Positions 1-7,364 of a stretch of DNA of 34,591 nt are shown here, in pieces. This DNA comes from an uncultured Treponema sp. (GTDB lineage: Bacteria > Spirochaetota > Spirochaetia > Treponematales > Treponemataceae). A program made the position numbers and the translations under genes. The DNA lies in NCBI GenBank assembly GCA_946540605.1, contig CAMNIU010000145.1, positions 1-34,591 on the forward strand, written 5' to 3'. Under the pieces are notes generated by a model. It was not told where the DNA came from, did no database searches, and saw only the letters and a list, made by a program, of their open reading frames with translations. Each line of letters opens with the position of its first letter. Positions within the stretch are counted from its first letter, which is position 1.

Positions 1-120
1 AGGGGGCGGAGCCCCGCCCCTCGCTCCCAAGCAAGTCGCTCCACGAAGCGCCCCTGCAAGCAGGGCCGCTTCTCTCCGCTTTGTTGCTTGTCCGCTACCC
101 CACCCAGCGGGGCTCAAACG
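1..120. repeat. GC-rich intergenic hairpin region
   Basis: This GC-rich block contrasts with the AT-rich surroundings and lies beyond the 3' end of the PilZ gene. It holds a short hairpin near position 5 (GGGGCGGAGCCCCGCCCC). It also holds a long nested stem: AAGCAA pairs with TTGCTT, then GAAGCG with CGCTTC, then CCCTGC with GCAGGG around an AAGC loop. Two CTCC-containing strands form the internal loop. No U-tract follows on the minus strand, so it is not a standard terminator. I see no coding potential. It resembles in architecture, but not clearly in sequence, the long hairpins at 3109 and 13364. Confidence 0.5.
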
Positions 121-150
121 CCGCCCCGCAACGCCCGGCTATTACTAACC

Positions 151-1119
151 TTACAATAAATCCTCATCGAGATTGCCGGTATACTTTGTGTTTGCCGCTG
201 CACCTGCAGGAGCAGCATCAACTACCTCTTCAGCTTCGTCAAGTTCCGTAACAGGAATTAATTCATCATAATTCCTGTCTTGTATCGCAATCAGTTTTGA
301 ATATTCGTCAGGCTGTGAATAAGAAGCCGGATCTTTTTCTGCGTTTTCCATAATACTTTCCATCTGCCGGCCATACTTTTCAAAAATAAAATTCCTTATA
401 TAGATTTTTGTTTCTTCCGGATTTTCATTTGTCAGCATAAGAACAGACATTGCCGTTCCATCCGGATTAGACTGCGTATTAAAAACAATGCATGAACATA
501 TCATCGTCTTTCTTCCCACAGTGAGGCTAAGATTTCGAATTAAAGTGTTTTTCTGAAAAAGAGACATAAGTTCCTGTCTGTAGATAATGGCAAAGCCCGC
601 ACTGGAAAGATCCTTAATATTTACTGCATACAGCTTCCCTTCAGAATTCATATAACCGCTAACATCATTCAAACCGCGGGTATCAAGACGAAGAAATTTC
701 CGGCGCCCCTTGGCTCCATTCAAATCCAGAATTTTCATAAAGTTATTAAGAAAAGTTTCTGTCTTATCAAACTGATTAAACCCGCCCGGCAGCTTTATAT
801 TCATCAAAAATTTATCTTTATCTTCCCAGGTAGCAGAATTACTAAGTATCCCAAGATAAATGCCGCTTAGATCCTGAGACAGCTGAAAGCTTTTCATGAA
901 ATTAAACCAGGCAGAATAAGAAAAGCCCCCATCAATATTAATAAAGCACATGGATTCAGGAAATTTTGCAAGAACACTTTTTACTTTTTTTATATCCCTG
1001 AGAATATAAGCCTCATATTCATTCTGCCGAAGCTTTTCTATGAGATACTTATCAATTACATACGAAGGACTTATAAAAAAGACCTTACGCCCAAACAAGG
1101 GGTTTTCACGGGATTCCAT
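151..1119 (-). CDS. PilZ-domain c-di-GMP effector with receiver-like N-terminus
   Basis: This 322-residue soluble protein has no signal peptide or membrane segment. The C-terminal half carries both PilZ signature motifs: RxxxR at residues 140-144 (RKFLR) and DxSxxG at 170-175 (DLSSAG). It is therefore expected to bind cyclic di-GMP and change partner activity in the cytoplasm. Residues 10-130 look like a divergent response-regulator fold, but I cannot see the conserved Asp/Lys set, so phosphorylation is doubtful. The last 50 residues are acidic and Ala-rich and probably disordered. Its promoter lies only 14 nt upstream of the ATG and no Shine-Dalgarno is visible. An EAL phosphodiesterase in the same window (18825-20831) makes a c-di-GMP circuit plausible. 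The partner is unknown. Confidence 0.8.
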   Translation of the reverse strand: MESRENPLFGRKVFFISPSYVIDKYLIEKLRQNEYEAYILRDIKKVKSVLAKFPESMCFINIDGGFSYSAWFNFMKSFQLSQDLSGIYLGILSNSATWEDKDKFLMNIKLPGGFNQFDKTETFLNNFMKILDLNGAKGRRKFLRLDTRGLNDVSGYMNSEGKLYAVNIKDLSSAGFAIIYRQELMSLFQKNTLIRNLSLTVGRKTMICSCIVFNTQSNPDGTAMSVLMLTNENPEETKIYIRNFIFEKYGRQMESIMENAEKDPASYSQPDEYSKLIAIQDRNYDELIPVTELDEAEEVVDAAPAGAAANTKYTGNLDEDLL

Positions 1120-1133
1120 AATGCTAAGTTAAT

Positions 1134-1163
1134 ATTATAGCCTTGCCTTCAAAAATCCGTCAA
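1134..1163 (-). promoter_or_regulatory. sigma70-type promoter of the PilZ gene
   Basis: On the minus strand TTGACG (1158-1163) and TATAAT (1134-1139) are separated by 18 bp. The ATG follows 14 nt after the -10 box, leaving a leader of about 7 nt with no room for a Shine-Dalgarno. The -35 box abuts the U-tract of the upstream terminator. Confidence 0.65.
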
Positions 1164-1165
1164 AT

Positions 1166-1194
1166 AAAAAAAACTCCGGCTTTTAACCGGAGTC
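1166..1194 (-). terminator. intrinsic terminator after the AGCS symporter
   Basis: On the minus strand ACTCCGG pairs with CCGGAGT around a 7-nt loop, followed by eight U. It lies about 30 nt past the symporter stop codon. Confidence 0.85.
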
Positions 1195-1224
1195 TTAAAT
1201 CATTTGTCATTCCCAGGCAAGATT

Positions 1225-2643
1225 TTAGAGTTTAGGATACTTATCGAAATATGCCTTAGTTTCCTTAGCAACAAGTCCACTAAGAACAATCAGAGAAATA
1301 CAGTTTGGAATAGCCATCAAACCGTTAGTAATATCAGCAATTGTCCAAACAGCAGAAATTGTCATATAAGGACCAATAGCAACAGCAAGAATATAAAGCC
1401 AGCGGTAAACCTTAACTACAGCCATGTTTCCACCAGTCAAATATTCAAGACATTTTTCTGAGTAATAGTCCCAGCCAAGAATTGTTGTAAATGCAAAGAA
1501 AACAAGACAAAGCATAAGAAGGAACTGAACAGAAATATTGTCACCACCAAGAATTGCTGAGAAAGCCTGAGAAGTAAGGGCAGCACCAGTAGCACCGCTG
1601 TTCCATACATCACCACCAGCAAGAACGATAGAAAGACCAGTCATAGTACAGATGATAAGAGTATCAATTACAGTACCAGTCATATTTACGAGTCCTTGCT
1701 CAACAGGTTCATCAGTCTGAACGGCAGCAGCAGCGATTGGAGCAGAACCAAGCCCAGCCTCGTTAGAGAAGATACCACGGGCAATACCCTTCTGCATAGC
1801 AAGACGAATAATTGTTCCGGCAGCAGCACCAGCAATAGCCTTAACCCCAGTATCAACACCAAAAGCACCCTTGAAAATAAGAGCAAAGGCAGCTGGAACT
1901 TTAGTAGCGTTCATAATGATTACAGAAACACCAAGGAATACATAAATAATAGCCATTACAGGAACAACCTTTTCTGCAACCTTAGAAATACGCTTAAGAC
2001 CACCAATTACAACAAGAGCAGTAGCAATTGTAATGATTGCACCACCAATTACAGTAGCCCAGGTATAATCATTTCCAAAAAGAGAGAAAGCAATGTGAGC
2101 TTTATCAGCATCAAAAGCATTCTGAATAGCACCACAAATACCGTTTACCTGTGTGAAGGTACCAATACCAAAAAGACCTACAAGAGTTCCAAAAATAGCA
2201 AAGAGAATAGCAAGCCATTTCCAGTTCTTACCCATACCCTTTTCAATTACATAGAAAGGACCACCAAGAACGTGACCATCTTCTTTTACTTCACGATACT
2301 TAATAGAAAGCATACATTCAGCATACTTTGTAGCAGTACCAAGAAGAGCTGCAATCCACATCCAGAAGAGGGCACCAGGACCACCGGCAAGAATGGCAGT
2401 AGCAACACCTACAATGTTACCAGTACCAATTGTTGCAGAAAGAGCTGTACAAAGTGCAGAAAAGCCGGAAAGCTCACCTTTTCCTTCGTTTTCCTTAAAT
2501 ATGCTCTTAAAAGCACGACCAAGTTTTGTAAACTGAATACCGCGAGTCGCAATAGTCATTACGATACCGGTTACCAGGATAAGGGCAATTGTAGGGACTC
2601 CCCATACAATGTCATCGATTTTGTTAAGGATTTCTTCAAACAT
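1225..2643 (-). CDS. AGCS-family sodium:alanine/glycine symporter
   Basis: This 472-residue polytopic inner-membrane protein belongs to the alanine/glycine:cation symporter family, which couples Na+ entry to uptake of small neutral amino acids. The N-terminus (FEEILNKIDDIVWGVPTI) and the following GxxTxGxQ-like and SALCTALSATIGTGNIVGVA segments are family hallmarks. The latter, near residue 70, is the conserved first-helix region that binds sodium and substrate. About eleven hydrophobic stretches follow and the length is normal for the family. The upstream glycine riboswitch indicates that glycine is the sensed and probably a transported substrate. The gene appears monocistronic, with a terminator on each side. 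Its ribosome-binding region (AAAGGAT, about 10 nt before the ATG) lies just downstream of the riboswitch terminator. Confidence 0.93.
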   Translation of the reverse strand: MFEEILNKIDDIVWGVPTIALILVTGIVMTIATRGIQFTKLGRAFKSIFKENEGKGELSGFSALCTALSATIGTGNIVGVATAILAGGPGALFWMWIAALLGTATKYAECMLSIKYREVKEDGHVLGGPFYVIEKGMGKNWKWLAILFAIFGTLVGLFGIGTFTQVNGICGAIQNAFDADKAHIAFSLFGNDYTWATVIGGAIITIATALVVIGGLKRISKVAEKVVPVMAIIYVFLGVSVIIMNATKVPAAFALIFKGAFGVDTGVKAIAGAAAGTIIRLAMQKGIARGIFSNEAGLGSAPIAAAAVQTDEPVEQGLVNMTGTVIDTLIICTMTGLSIVLAGGDVWNSGATGAALTSQAFSAILGGDNISVQFLLMLCLVFFAFTTILGWDYYSEKCLEYLTGGNMAVVKVYRWLYILAVAIGPYMTISAVWTIADITNGLMAIPNCISLIVLSGLVAKETKAYFDKYPKL

Positions 2644-2660
2644 GATTTTGTTTATCCTTT

Positions 2661-2702
2661 AAAAAAAATTAAGAGCAGATTTGCTATAAGCAAAACCTGC
2701 TC
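2661..2702 (-). terminator. riboswitch-controlled intrinsic terminator
   Basis: On the minus strand a 12-13 bp stem (plus-strand arms 2673-2684 and 2690-2702, loop 2685-2689) is followed by eight U at 2668-2661. It lies between the glycine aptamer and the symporter ribosome-binding site. It is therefore the likely expression platform, terminating or reading through according to glycine. Confidence 0.8.
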
Positions 2703-2870
2703 TCCAAAGAGTAAACAGAACGTCTATAAATGACTCCGTCCTTGGTGCCTGAGATATCAGAACCCCGTTGCAAAAATATGCACACTGTTTTCCTAACCCT
2801 TCGGCGTCCTGCGGGAATGCAGGAACTCTCCAGAGAATCAACGCCGGCAAAACACGTTGTCGGGCTGACA
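2690..2870 (-). ncRNA. glycine riboswitch (gcvT class, apparently single aptamer)
   Basis: The minus strand carries the core blocks of the glycine aptamer in order: GGAGAG (2831-2826), CGCCGAAGGG (about 2806-2797) and CUCAGGCACCAAGGACGGAG (2753-2734). These match the consensus of the gcvT motif, where the CUCAGG/GGAC region forms the glycine pocket. Only one full aptamer is present. A second GGAGAG block occurs at 2704-2699 but merges at once into the terminator stem, so it may be the start of a degenerate second aptamer. The element lies in the leader of the AGCS symporter. Whether glycine turns the gene on or off cannot be read reliably from the sequence. Confidence 0.85.
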
Positions 2871-2938
2871 TATAATAGTTTATTATATTTTGATTTTTCT
2901 TTCAATTACCAAACTTAGGTGTAAAACAGTAAATATGA

Positions 2939-2971
2939 CAAAAAAAAAGAACTTCACGAGGAAGTTCTTTT
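2939..2971 (-). terminator. intrinsic terminator of tRNA-Cys
   Basis: On the minus strand AAAAGAACTTC pairs with GAAGTTCTTTT around a short loop and is followed by a long U-tract. It starts a few nt past the tRNA 3' end. Confidence 0.9.
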
Positions 2972-2974
2972 AGG

Positions 2975-3046
2975 AGGTGTGGATAGGAGTCGAACCTACC
3001 AATGATGGTTTTGCAGACCAGTCCCTTACCGCTTGGGTACCACACC
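2975..3046 (-). tRNA. tRNA-Cys (GCA)
   Basis: The minus strand folds as a cloverleaf. The acceptor stem is GGTGTGG/CCACACC with discriminator U. The D-arm is CCCAAGCGGTAAGGG, the anticodon loop is CTGCAAA with anticodon GCA, and the T-arm is GTAGG-TTCGACT-CCTAT. Anticodon GCA with discriminator U73 fits cysteine identity. The terminal CCA is not encoded (CCT follows), so it must be added post-transcriptionally. The outermost anticodon-stem pair is a C27-U43 mismatch by my alignment, where other bacterial tRNA-Cys have a G-U pair. Confidence 0.93.
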
Positions 3047-3063
3047 GAAAAAAATGTATGTTT

Positions 3064-3092
3064 AATATATAGAAGATAGAAAGCTTTGTCAA
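3064..3092 (-). promoter_or_regulatory. promoter of tRNA-Cys
   Basis: The minus strand has TTGACA (3092-3087), a 17-bp spacer and TATATT (3069-3064). The tRNA 5' end lies 17 nt past the -10 box, so the 5' leader is about 10 nt. This places the hairpin element at 3109-3203 outside the tRNA transcript. Confidence 0.8.
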
Positions 3093-3108
3093 TATGATTA
3101 GTGAAAAT

Positions 3109-3203
3109 ACCTGGGCTCCCGTTGAAAAGTTTCTTGGCCTGCGGGCGAGCTGGTTTTTGTGAACCTCGATGCAGTCCAATAAACTTTTCCACTCCGCCCA
3201 GGT
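3109..3203. repeat. long structured hairpin element, copy 2
   Basis: Nested complementary blocks run through this region. ACCTGGGC (3109-3116) pairs with GCCCAGGT (3196-3203). AAAAGTTT (3125-3132) pairs with AAACTTTT (3181-3188). TTGG (3134-3137) pairs with CCAA (3176-3179). CTGC (3139-3142) pairs with GCAG (3171-3174). CGAG (3146-3149) pairs with CTCG (3165-3168). The internal-loop sequences and the CTGCGGGYGAG...CTCRATGCAG core are shared with the element at 13364-13570, whose helices have different sequences. It lies between the end of the ECF operon and the tRNA-Cys promoter. No U-tract follows on either strand. Confidence 0.6.
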
Positions 3204-3249
3204 TAATTTATCTAACATCTCGTAACAAAACGTAGCCGGCTTCTATATA

Positions 3250-3738
3250 TTAAACATCCAGCTTTTTCTTTAACGCGGAGAGGACTTCGGTGACTTCGTT
3301 GGAATTGTCGAAGGTTAGAGTTCTGGGGCCGTGGGTGGTTTGGATTTTCAGGGTGTTTTGGGTAATACTGGTGTCTGGGGTTTCAACTCCTGTCAAATCT
3401 TCCATTTTGATTATGTCGGTGCCGCTGATTATCAGTTTTTCGTAGACGCCGTTTACTGGAAGAAGAGTGCTTTCTTTTATTGTGATAAAAAGCCCCAGCA
3501 CTGCACAGTATGGAATCACAAAACTCATTTTTCCAAAATCAAAAAGCATAGAAAGAATCAGAAGAACATAAGCAGTGGGAATTGCTATCATCTGAAGCTT
3601 TGATTTTCTTTTTGCGAGTGGAACAATTATTTCGCCGGTTTTTGTCATCAGCTTGTTTTTCCAGAATGGCATTATGACCGAAATTGCAAGCATCAATAAT
3701 CCTGGAATTACTGCGAAGAAAATAAATTTTAATTGCAT
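3250..3738 (-). CDS. small membrane protein of unknown function
   Basis: I do not recognise the family of this 162-residue protein. It has one hydrophobic segment at residues 5-25 and two more between about 50 and 90. A C-terminal soluble part (about 95-162) follows, predicted to be beta-rich with a final helix (VTEVLSALKKKLDV). The layout resembles small bacterial membrane proteins with a PH-like C-terminal domain, but I cannot claim that from sequence alone. Its ATG overlaps the end of the Nudix gene by 10 nt (ATGCAATTAA), so it is translationally coupled and is the last gene of the six-gene ECF/FecR operon. No terminator with a U-tract is seen after it, but the long hairpin at 3109-3203 follows. 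Confidence 0.75.
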   Translation of the reverse strand: MQLKFIFFAVIPGLLMLAISVIMPFWKNKLMTKTGEIIVPLAKRKSKLQMIAIPTAYVLLILSMLFDFGKMSFVIPYCAVLGLFITIKESTLLPVNGVYEKLIISGTDIIKMEDLTGVETPDTSITQNTLKIQTTHGPRTLTFDNSNEVTEVLSALKKKLDV

Positions 3739-4304
3739 TTTTTACCTGCCAGTTGTTTTAGTGTATATTTTGCGCTTTCGAATGCAAGCGGAATTTTTTC
3801 TATATCTTCTAAAGTCTCTACTTTGCAAGACTTAAAAGCGAGTACTTCACTTTCTTCTGCCTTGAGGCTTTTTATAAAATCATCAATTGTATCAAACTGC
3901 GAAGGAAGCTCTGCAACAAAAAAGATGTCGCAGGTTTTGTATTCGATGTTCTTATATTCATAGGTATTTGGAGCTGTACATAAAAACTCAGCACCTTCTA
4001 CAGGAACTCCAATTTCTTCCCGGCACTCGCGCACAACGGCTTCTTCGGCACTCTCGCCAAAATCTACAAAGCCACCCGGAAGAGCAAGAAAACCTTTGCG
4101 AGGGTCTTTAGCGCGGACTTCAAAAAGAACGTTATTTTGTCGGTCACGGATTACAACTCCAACAGCAGCGGCCACATTGCAATAAAGATCAAAACCACAC
4201 TCAGGACAAAGCCACTTGCGGTTTCCATGATTTTCGATTTTCTTACTGCCACACATCGGGCACATCTTAAAATCATTTTTGAGACCATTTATCTGTTTTG
4301 TCAT
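3729..4304 (-). CDS. Nudix hydrolase with N-terminal zinc ribbon
   Basis: This 191-residue protein hydrolyses a nucleoside diphosphate linked to another moiety. The zinc ribbon is formed by C15, C18, C33 and C36 (CPMCG...CPECG). The Nudix box spans G78-V100 and matches the consensus, including the REcrEEiG core that binds the catalytic Mg2+. Zinc-ribbon Nudix proteins include NADH pyrophosphatases (NudC) and ADP-ribose pyrophosphatases. This one is shorter than NudC, and its substrate cannot be fixed from sequence. The start overlaps the end of the ECF gene as ATGA, preceded by a good GAGGTG Shine-Dalgarno. Its position behind an ECF transporter may hint at processing or salvage of an imported cofactor, which is inference only. 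Confidence 0.88.
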   Translation of the reverse strand: MTKQINGLKNDFKMCPMCGSKKIENHGNRKWLCPECGFDLYCNVAAAVGVVIRDRQNNVLFEVRAKDPRKGFLALPGGFVDFGESAEEAVVRECREEIGVPVEGAEFLCTAPNTYEYKNIEYKTCDIFFVAELPSQFDTIDDFIKSLKAEESEVLAFKSCKVETLEDIEKIPLAFESAKYTLKQLAGKKCN

Positions 4305-6433
4305 TTAAAACACCTCATTGTAATTGCATCAGCAAGAGCCTCGGACCGTTTGATTGACTGAATTATCAGCGGAATAATTAATGGAATCACTGCCTTTATT
4401 TTTGCAAGCTTTCCTTTTACAGAACCAAGACCGCCACGGATTGTCTGAGTTTTTAAGATTGATACCGCCTCTTCTACCAGCAGCGGAATGAATCTGAAGA
4501 TGATTTCGATTATTAAAATGAAGTAGCGTACTGGAACATGGCACAGGCGGAGCGGAGTTAAAAGAATATTTAAGCCATCCATAAGATCATATTCAGGAGT
4601 TGAAACAAAAAAAGCGGAAATACAGGCAAGTGCCGCATCGGTTCGTAAAATTGTTGCAAGACAGAATAATAATTTTGATGGCGTTACTGTAAACCATTTC
4701 CATGTAGTAAATCGAACTTCATCAGGCAGAGCCGGATGAAATATCAGCTGGAAAATACTAAAGAATAAAAGGAACGGCAGAATTTTCAACCAGGCTGATA
4801 AGAGACGGCGCAACGGAAAACCTGAAACTTTACAATAAATACCGGCAATCACAATAGCTGCAGCACATAACCAGACTTGTCGGACTGCAAGTGAAAAGCT
4901 GAACAGTGCAAAGAACAAAAGGATTCTAAGCGCGGGCGAAAGTTTTTCTACTGGGGATTTTTTTGAATGGCGCGAACGTGACAATCCAAGGGAAAGATTT
5001 TTTAAGCCTGCAATTAAGCCCGCAGATGGAGAAGCTTCCATAACAGCATCTTCATCAGCTTCTGTCTTTTCCTGTAAAGCAGAAGTATTCAGAGAATCTC
5101 CTACAACACGTCCATCTTTTATTACAACTTCACGGTCTGCAAAGTCAGCTTCATCGCGCTTATGAGTGCTGAAAATTACTGTCTTTCCTTCGTCTGCAAG
5201 TCTTCTAAGCAGATTCATAACTTCTGTTCGAGAAGGACTATCCAAGCCTGCTGTTGGTTCATCAAACATAACAACATCAGCATCCAATGCAAGAATTCCC
5301 GCAATTGCAAGCCTGCGCTGTTCACCACCAGAAAGCTCAAATGTACGCCTCTCTCCAAATTTTTCAAAAGGTAAAGCAGCTTCATCCATACAGAACTTCA
5401 CCCTTTCAACAAGAGCTTTTCCGGCTAAGCCTCTGTTTCTTGCTCCAAAGGCAACATCATCAGAAGCAAAAGGTTCAAACAATGCAGTCTGTGCATTCTG
5501 CTGAGCAAGAACAGGCCATGGTTTTGCATAAAGCTTACCACTCTCCGGCTTCTGAAGCCCCGCACATACTTCAAGCAAGGTAGACTTACCTGCCCCGGAA
5601 GCCCCGGTAAGAGCAGTCAATGTTCCCTTATAAAAATCAAGATTTATATCAAAGATACCGTGACGATCCTGTTTGTTATGAACATAGTTCACATTACGAA
5701 GGCTTAGCGAAATATCTCGGCCAGTAAAAGGCTCACGAGCACATTTTGGCAAATCCTCTCCACAGATACGTTTGACATTTGTCTCATCAGACAAAAACGC
5801 CCGCTGTGTTCCATAAAAGAACACCTTGCCGTCTTCTATTCCAAGAACTGTATCTGCATCAGAAAGAGTTTCTAAATCGTGAGTAATCTGAATAATTGTA
5901 TTTCCGCATTTATGCCAGTAACGAATAAAATCCAGTATCTCAGTTCGGGAAACAGGATCCAGCATGGAAAAAGCTTCATCAAGAATCAAGATTTCCGGAC
6001 GCAGGGCAATTACGCCACTCAAGGCAACCTTTTGTGTCTGGCCAAGAGAAATGGCAGAAGTTGAAGAGCCCGCCCTGTCGAGCATATCGACTATATTTAA
6101 GGATTCAATAACGCGAAGTTCAACCTCGCCCGCCGGTAACCCGAGATTTTGAGGTCCAAAGCCAACATCACGGGAAATAATACTACTTACCAGCTGATCC
6201 TTAGGAGACTGAAAAATAATTCCAATTCTGTTATTTGGCTGAATTTCAACAGAGCCCGAATCAGGCTGTTCAAGCCCACAAATAAGCCGTGCAAGAGTAC
6301 TCTTGCCACAGCCGTTATAACCGACAATAGCAACATAAGAGCCCTTTTCGATGCAAAAAGAAACATCGGAAAGGGCCGCCTTATTATTCTGCGGATATTT
6401 AAAGTTTAGATTTTTAACTGTTATTACGCTCAA
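4301..6433 (-). CDS. ECF transporter energising module, fused EcfA-EcfA-EcfT
   Basis: A single 710-residue chain carries the two ATPases and the membrane scaffold that are normally three proteins. ATPase 1 has Walker A at 38-46 (GYNGCGKST), a variant signature SLGQTQK at 129-135, Walker B ILILDEA at 149-155 and H-loop His near 185. ATPase 2 has Walker A at 277-285 (GASGAGKST), signature LSGGEQ at 367-372, Walker B with DEPTAGLD at 391-398 and H424. Residues 500-710 are the hydrophobic EcfT part, ending in paired coupling-helix-like motifs (TIRGG and AITMRCF). It would power vitamin or cofactor uptake once joined to an S-component, which is not in this window. The start is TTG, set by an in-frame stop just upstream, and no clear Shine-Dalgarno is seen. 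Confidence 0.92.
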   Translation of the reverse strand: MSVITVKNLNFKYPQNNKAALSDVSFCIEKGSYVAIVGYNGCGKSTLARLICGLEQPDSGSVEIQPNNRIGIIFQSPKDQLVSSIISRDVGFGPQNLGLPAGEVELRVIESLNIVDMLDRAGSSTSAISLGQTQKVALSGVIALRPEILILDEAFSMLDPVSRTEILDFIRYWHKCGNTIIQITHDLETLSDADTVLGIEDGKVFFYGTQRAFLSDETNVKRICGEDLPKCAREPFTGRDISLSLRNVNYVHNKQDRHGIFDINLDFYKGTLTALTGASGAGKSTLLEVCAGLQKPESGKLYAKPWPVLAQQNAQTALFEPFASDDVAFGARNRGLAGKALVERVKFCMDEAALPFEKFGERRTFELSGGEQRRLAIAGILALDADVVMFDEPTAGLDSPSRTEVMNLLRRLADEGKTVIFSTHKRDEADFADREVVIKDGRVVGDSLNTSALQEKTEADEDAVMEASPSAGLIAGLKNLSLGLSRSRHSKKSPVEKLSPALRILLFFALFSFSLAVRQVWLCAAAIVIAGIYCKVSGFPLRRLLSAWLKILPFLLFFSIFQLIFHPALPDEVRFTTWKWFTVTPSKLLFCLATILRTDAALACISAFFVSTPEYDLMDGLNILLTPLRLCHVPVRYFILIIEIIFRFIPLLVEEAVSILKTQTIRGGLGSVKGKLAKIKAVIPLIIPLIIQSIKRSEALADAITMRCFK

Positions 6434-6446
6434 TTATCTAGTCACA

Positions 6447-7346
6447 TTATTCATCAAATTCAATATTTACAACTACTGTTCCAGTAGTAACCTGAGGCTT
6501 TGAATCCTCAGAAGCAACTACAGCTGGAGCTTCGTTTGTTTCAACTGTAGCAACAGCCTCTTTTTCTGAAGCTGTCTTTACTGCAGAAGTAACATTGCTT
6601 ACAGTTGTAACAACTGTATTTACAGGTACAGAAACCTCGCTTGTAACGGAAACCGTAACAGACTGATTAGCCTTTACAAGAATTCCATCATTTGTAGTTG
6701 GAGTTTCTGTAACAAGTGTTGTTGATTCTGTTGTTTCAGCAGGTGTTTCTGTTTCAGTTCCTGCATCAGCAACAGCAGCAGGAGTTTCTTCTGCAGTTTC
6801 TTCAGAACCTTCGCCCTCACCTTCTGCCTCTTCCTTTTTAGCAGAGCCAGATTTATTATCAATATAATTCTCAGGAGGAACATAAGCTGCTACGGCAACT
6901 GTTCCTTCAAAACAAATGATATTATTTGAATCATCAATAATCCAGTCAGTACCACGGCAAGACGCAACGGCAACTGCTGTATGAACCTGATAGTTTACAC
7001 GCTTACTGTCAACGTGTTTTACCTGAGAACGGGCAGAACCTGTTTTAAGGTAAACGTTTACATTGTCCTGCTTACCAGTAGTAGAAAGTTCTTCAAGAGT
7101 AATACGGGTAACAGGACCAAGATACATTACAGAATCCATCATCTTGATTTTTGCTTCAGACTGGAATCCTGTACTAATTGTTTCTGACTTAGCAACTGTA
7201 TCACCTTTCTGGAGGGCAACCCATTTTCCGTTACGCTGAACTTCTACCTTTCCACTTACAAAAGTAACTGTTGCATCAGCAGCAAACAAACTTGCACTAA
7301 AAACTGTCAGAACGGCTGCAACTAAAAGTCCCTTAAATCTTCTCAT
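6447..7346 (-). CDS. secreted FecR-domain protein
   Basis: The signal peptide (MRRFKGLLVAAVLTVFSASLFAA) is followed by a FecR-type beta-sandwich at about residues 25-150, including VTFVSGKVEVQ, GDTV and the CRGTDW segment. A Glu/Thr/Ala-rich, low-complexity and probably disordered region and a short Val-rich tail complete the protein. There is no transmembrane helix as in true FecR anti-sigma partners, so it is probably a periplasmic or surface structural protein. I chose the second ATG (299 residues). GGAGG directly abuts the first ATG (7352) but sits 6 nt before this one. It lies 18 nt from the barrel gene and 13 nt before the ECF gene, clearly within one operon. Confidence 0.82.
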   Translation of the reverse strand: MRRFKGLLVAAVLTVFSASLFAADATVTFVSGKVEVQRNGKWVALQKGDTVAKSETISTGFQSEAKIKMMDSVMYLGPVTRITLEELSTTGKQDNVNVYLKTGSARSQVKHVDSKRVNYQVHTAVAVASCRGTDWIIDDSNNIICFEGTVAVAAYVPPENYIDNKSGSAKKEEAEGEGEGSEETAEETPAAVADAGTETETPAETTESTTLVTETPTTNDGILVKANQSVTVSVTSEVSVPVNTVVTTVSNVTSAVKTASEKEAVATVETNEAPAVVASEDSKPQVTTGTVVVNIEFDE

Positions 7347-7364
7347 TTTCATCCTCCAAATAAA

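Noticed and set aside
1696-2733. A 345-residue plus-strand ORF opposite the symporter
   Set aside because: It is Asn/Ser/Thr/Lys-rich with no domain and is the antisense shadow of a strongly conserved membrane-protein gene.
2659-2905. Two overlapping minus-strand ORFs over the symporter leader
   Set aside because: They coincide with the glycine aptamer and terminator, whose conserved RNA blocks explain the sequence better.
6674-6883. A Leu/Gln/Lys-rich minus-strand ORF inside the FecR gene
   Set aside because: It is the frame-shifted reading of the low-complexity Glu/Thr/Ala region, with no start signal of its own.
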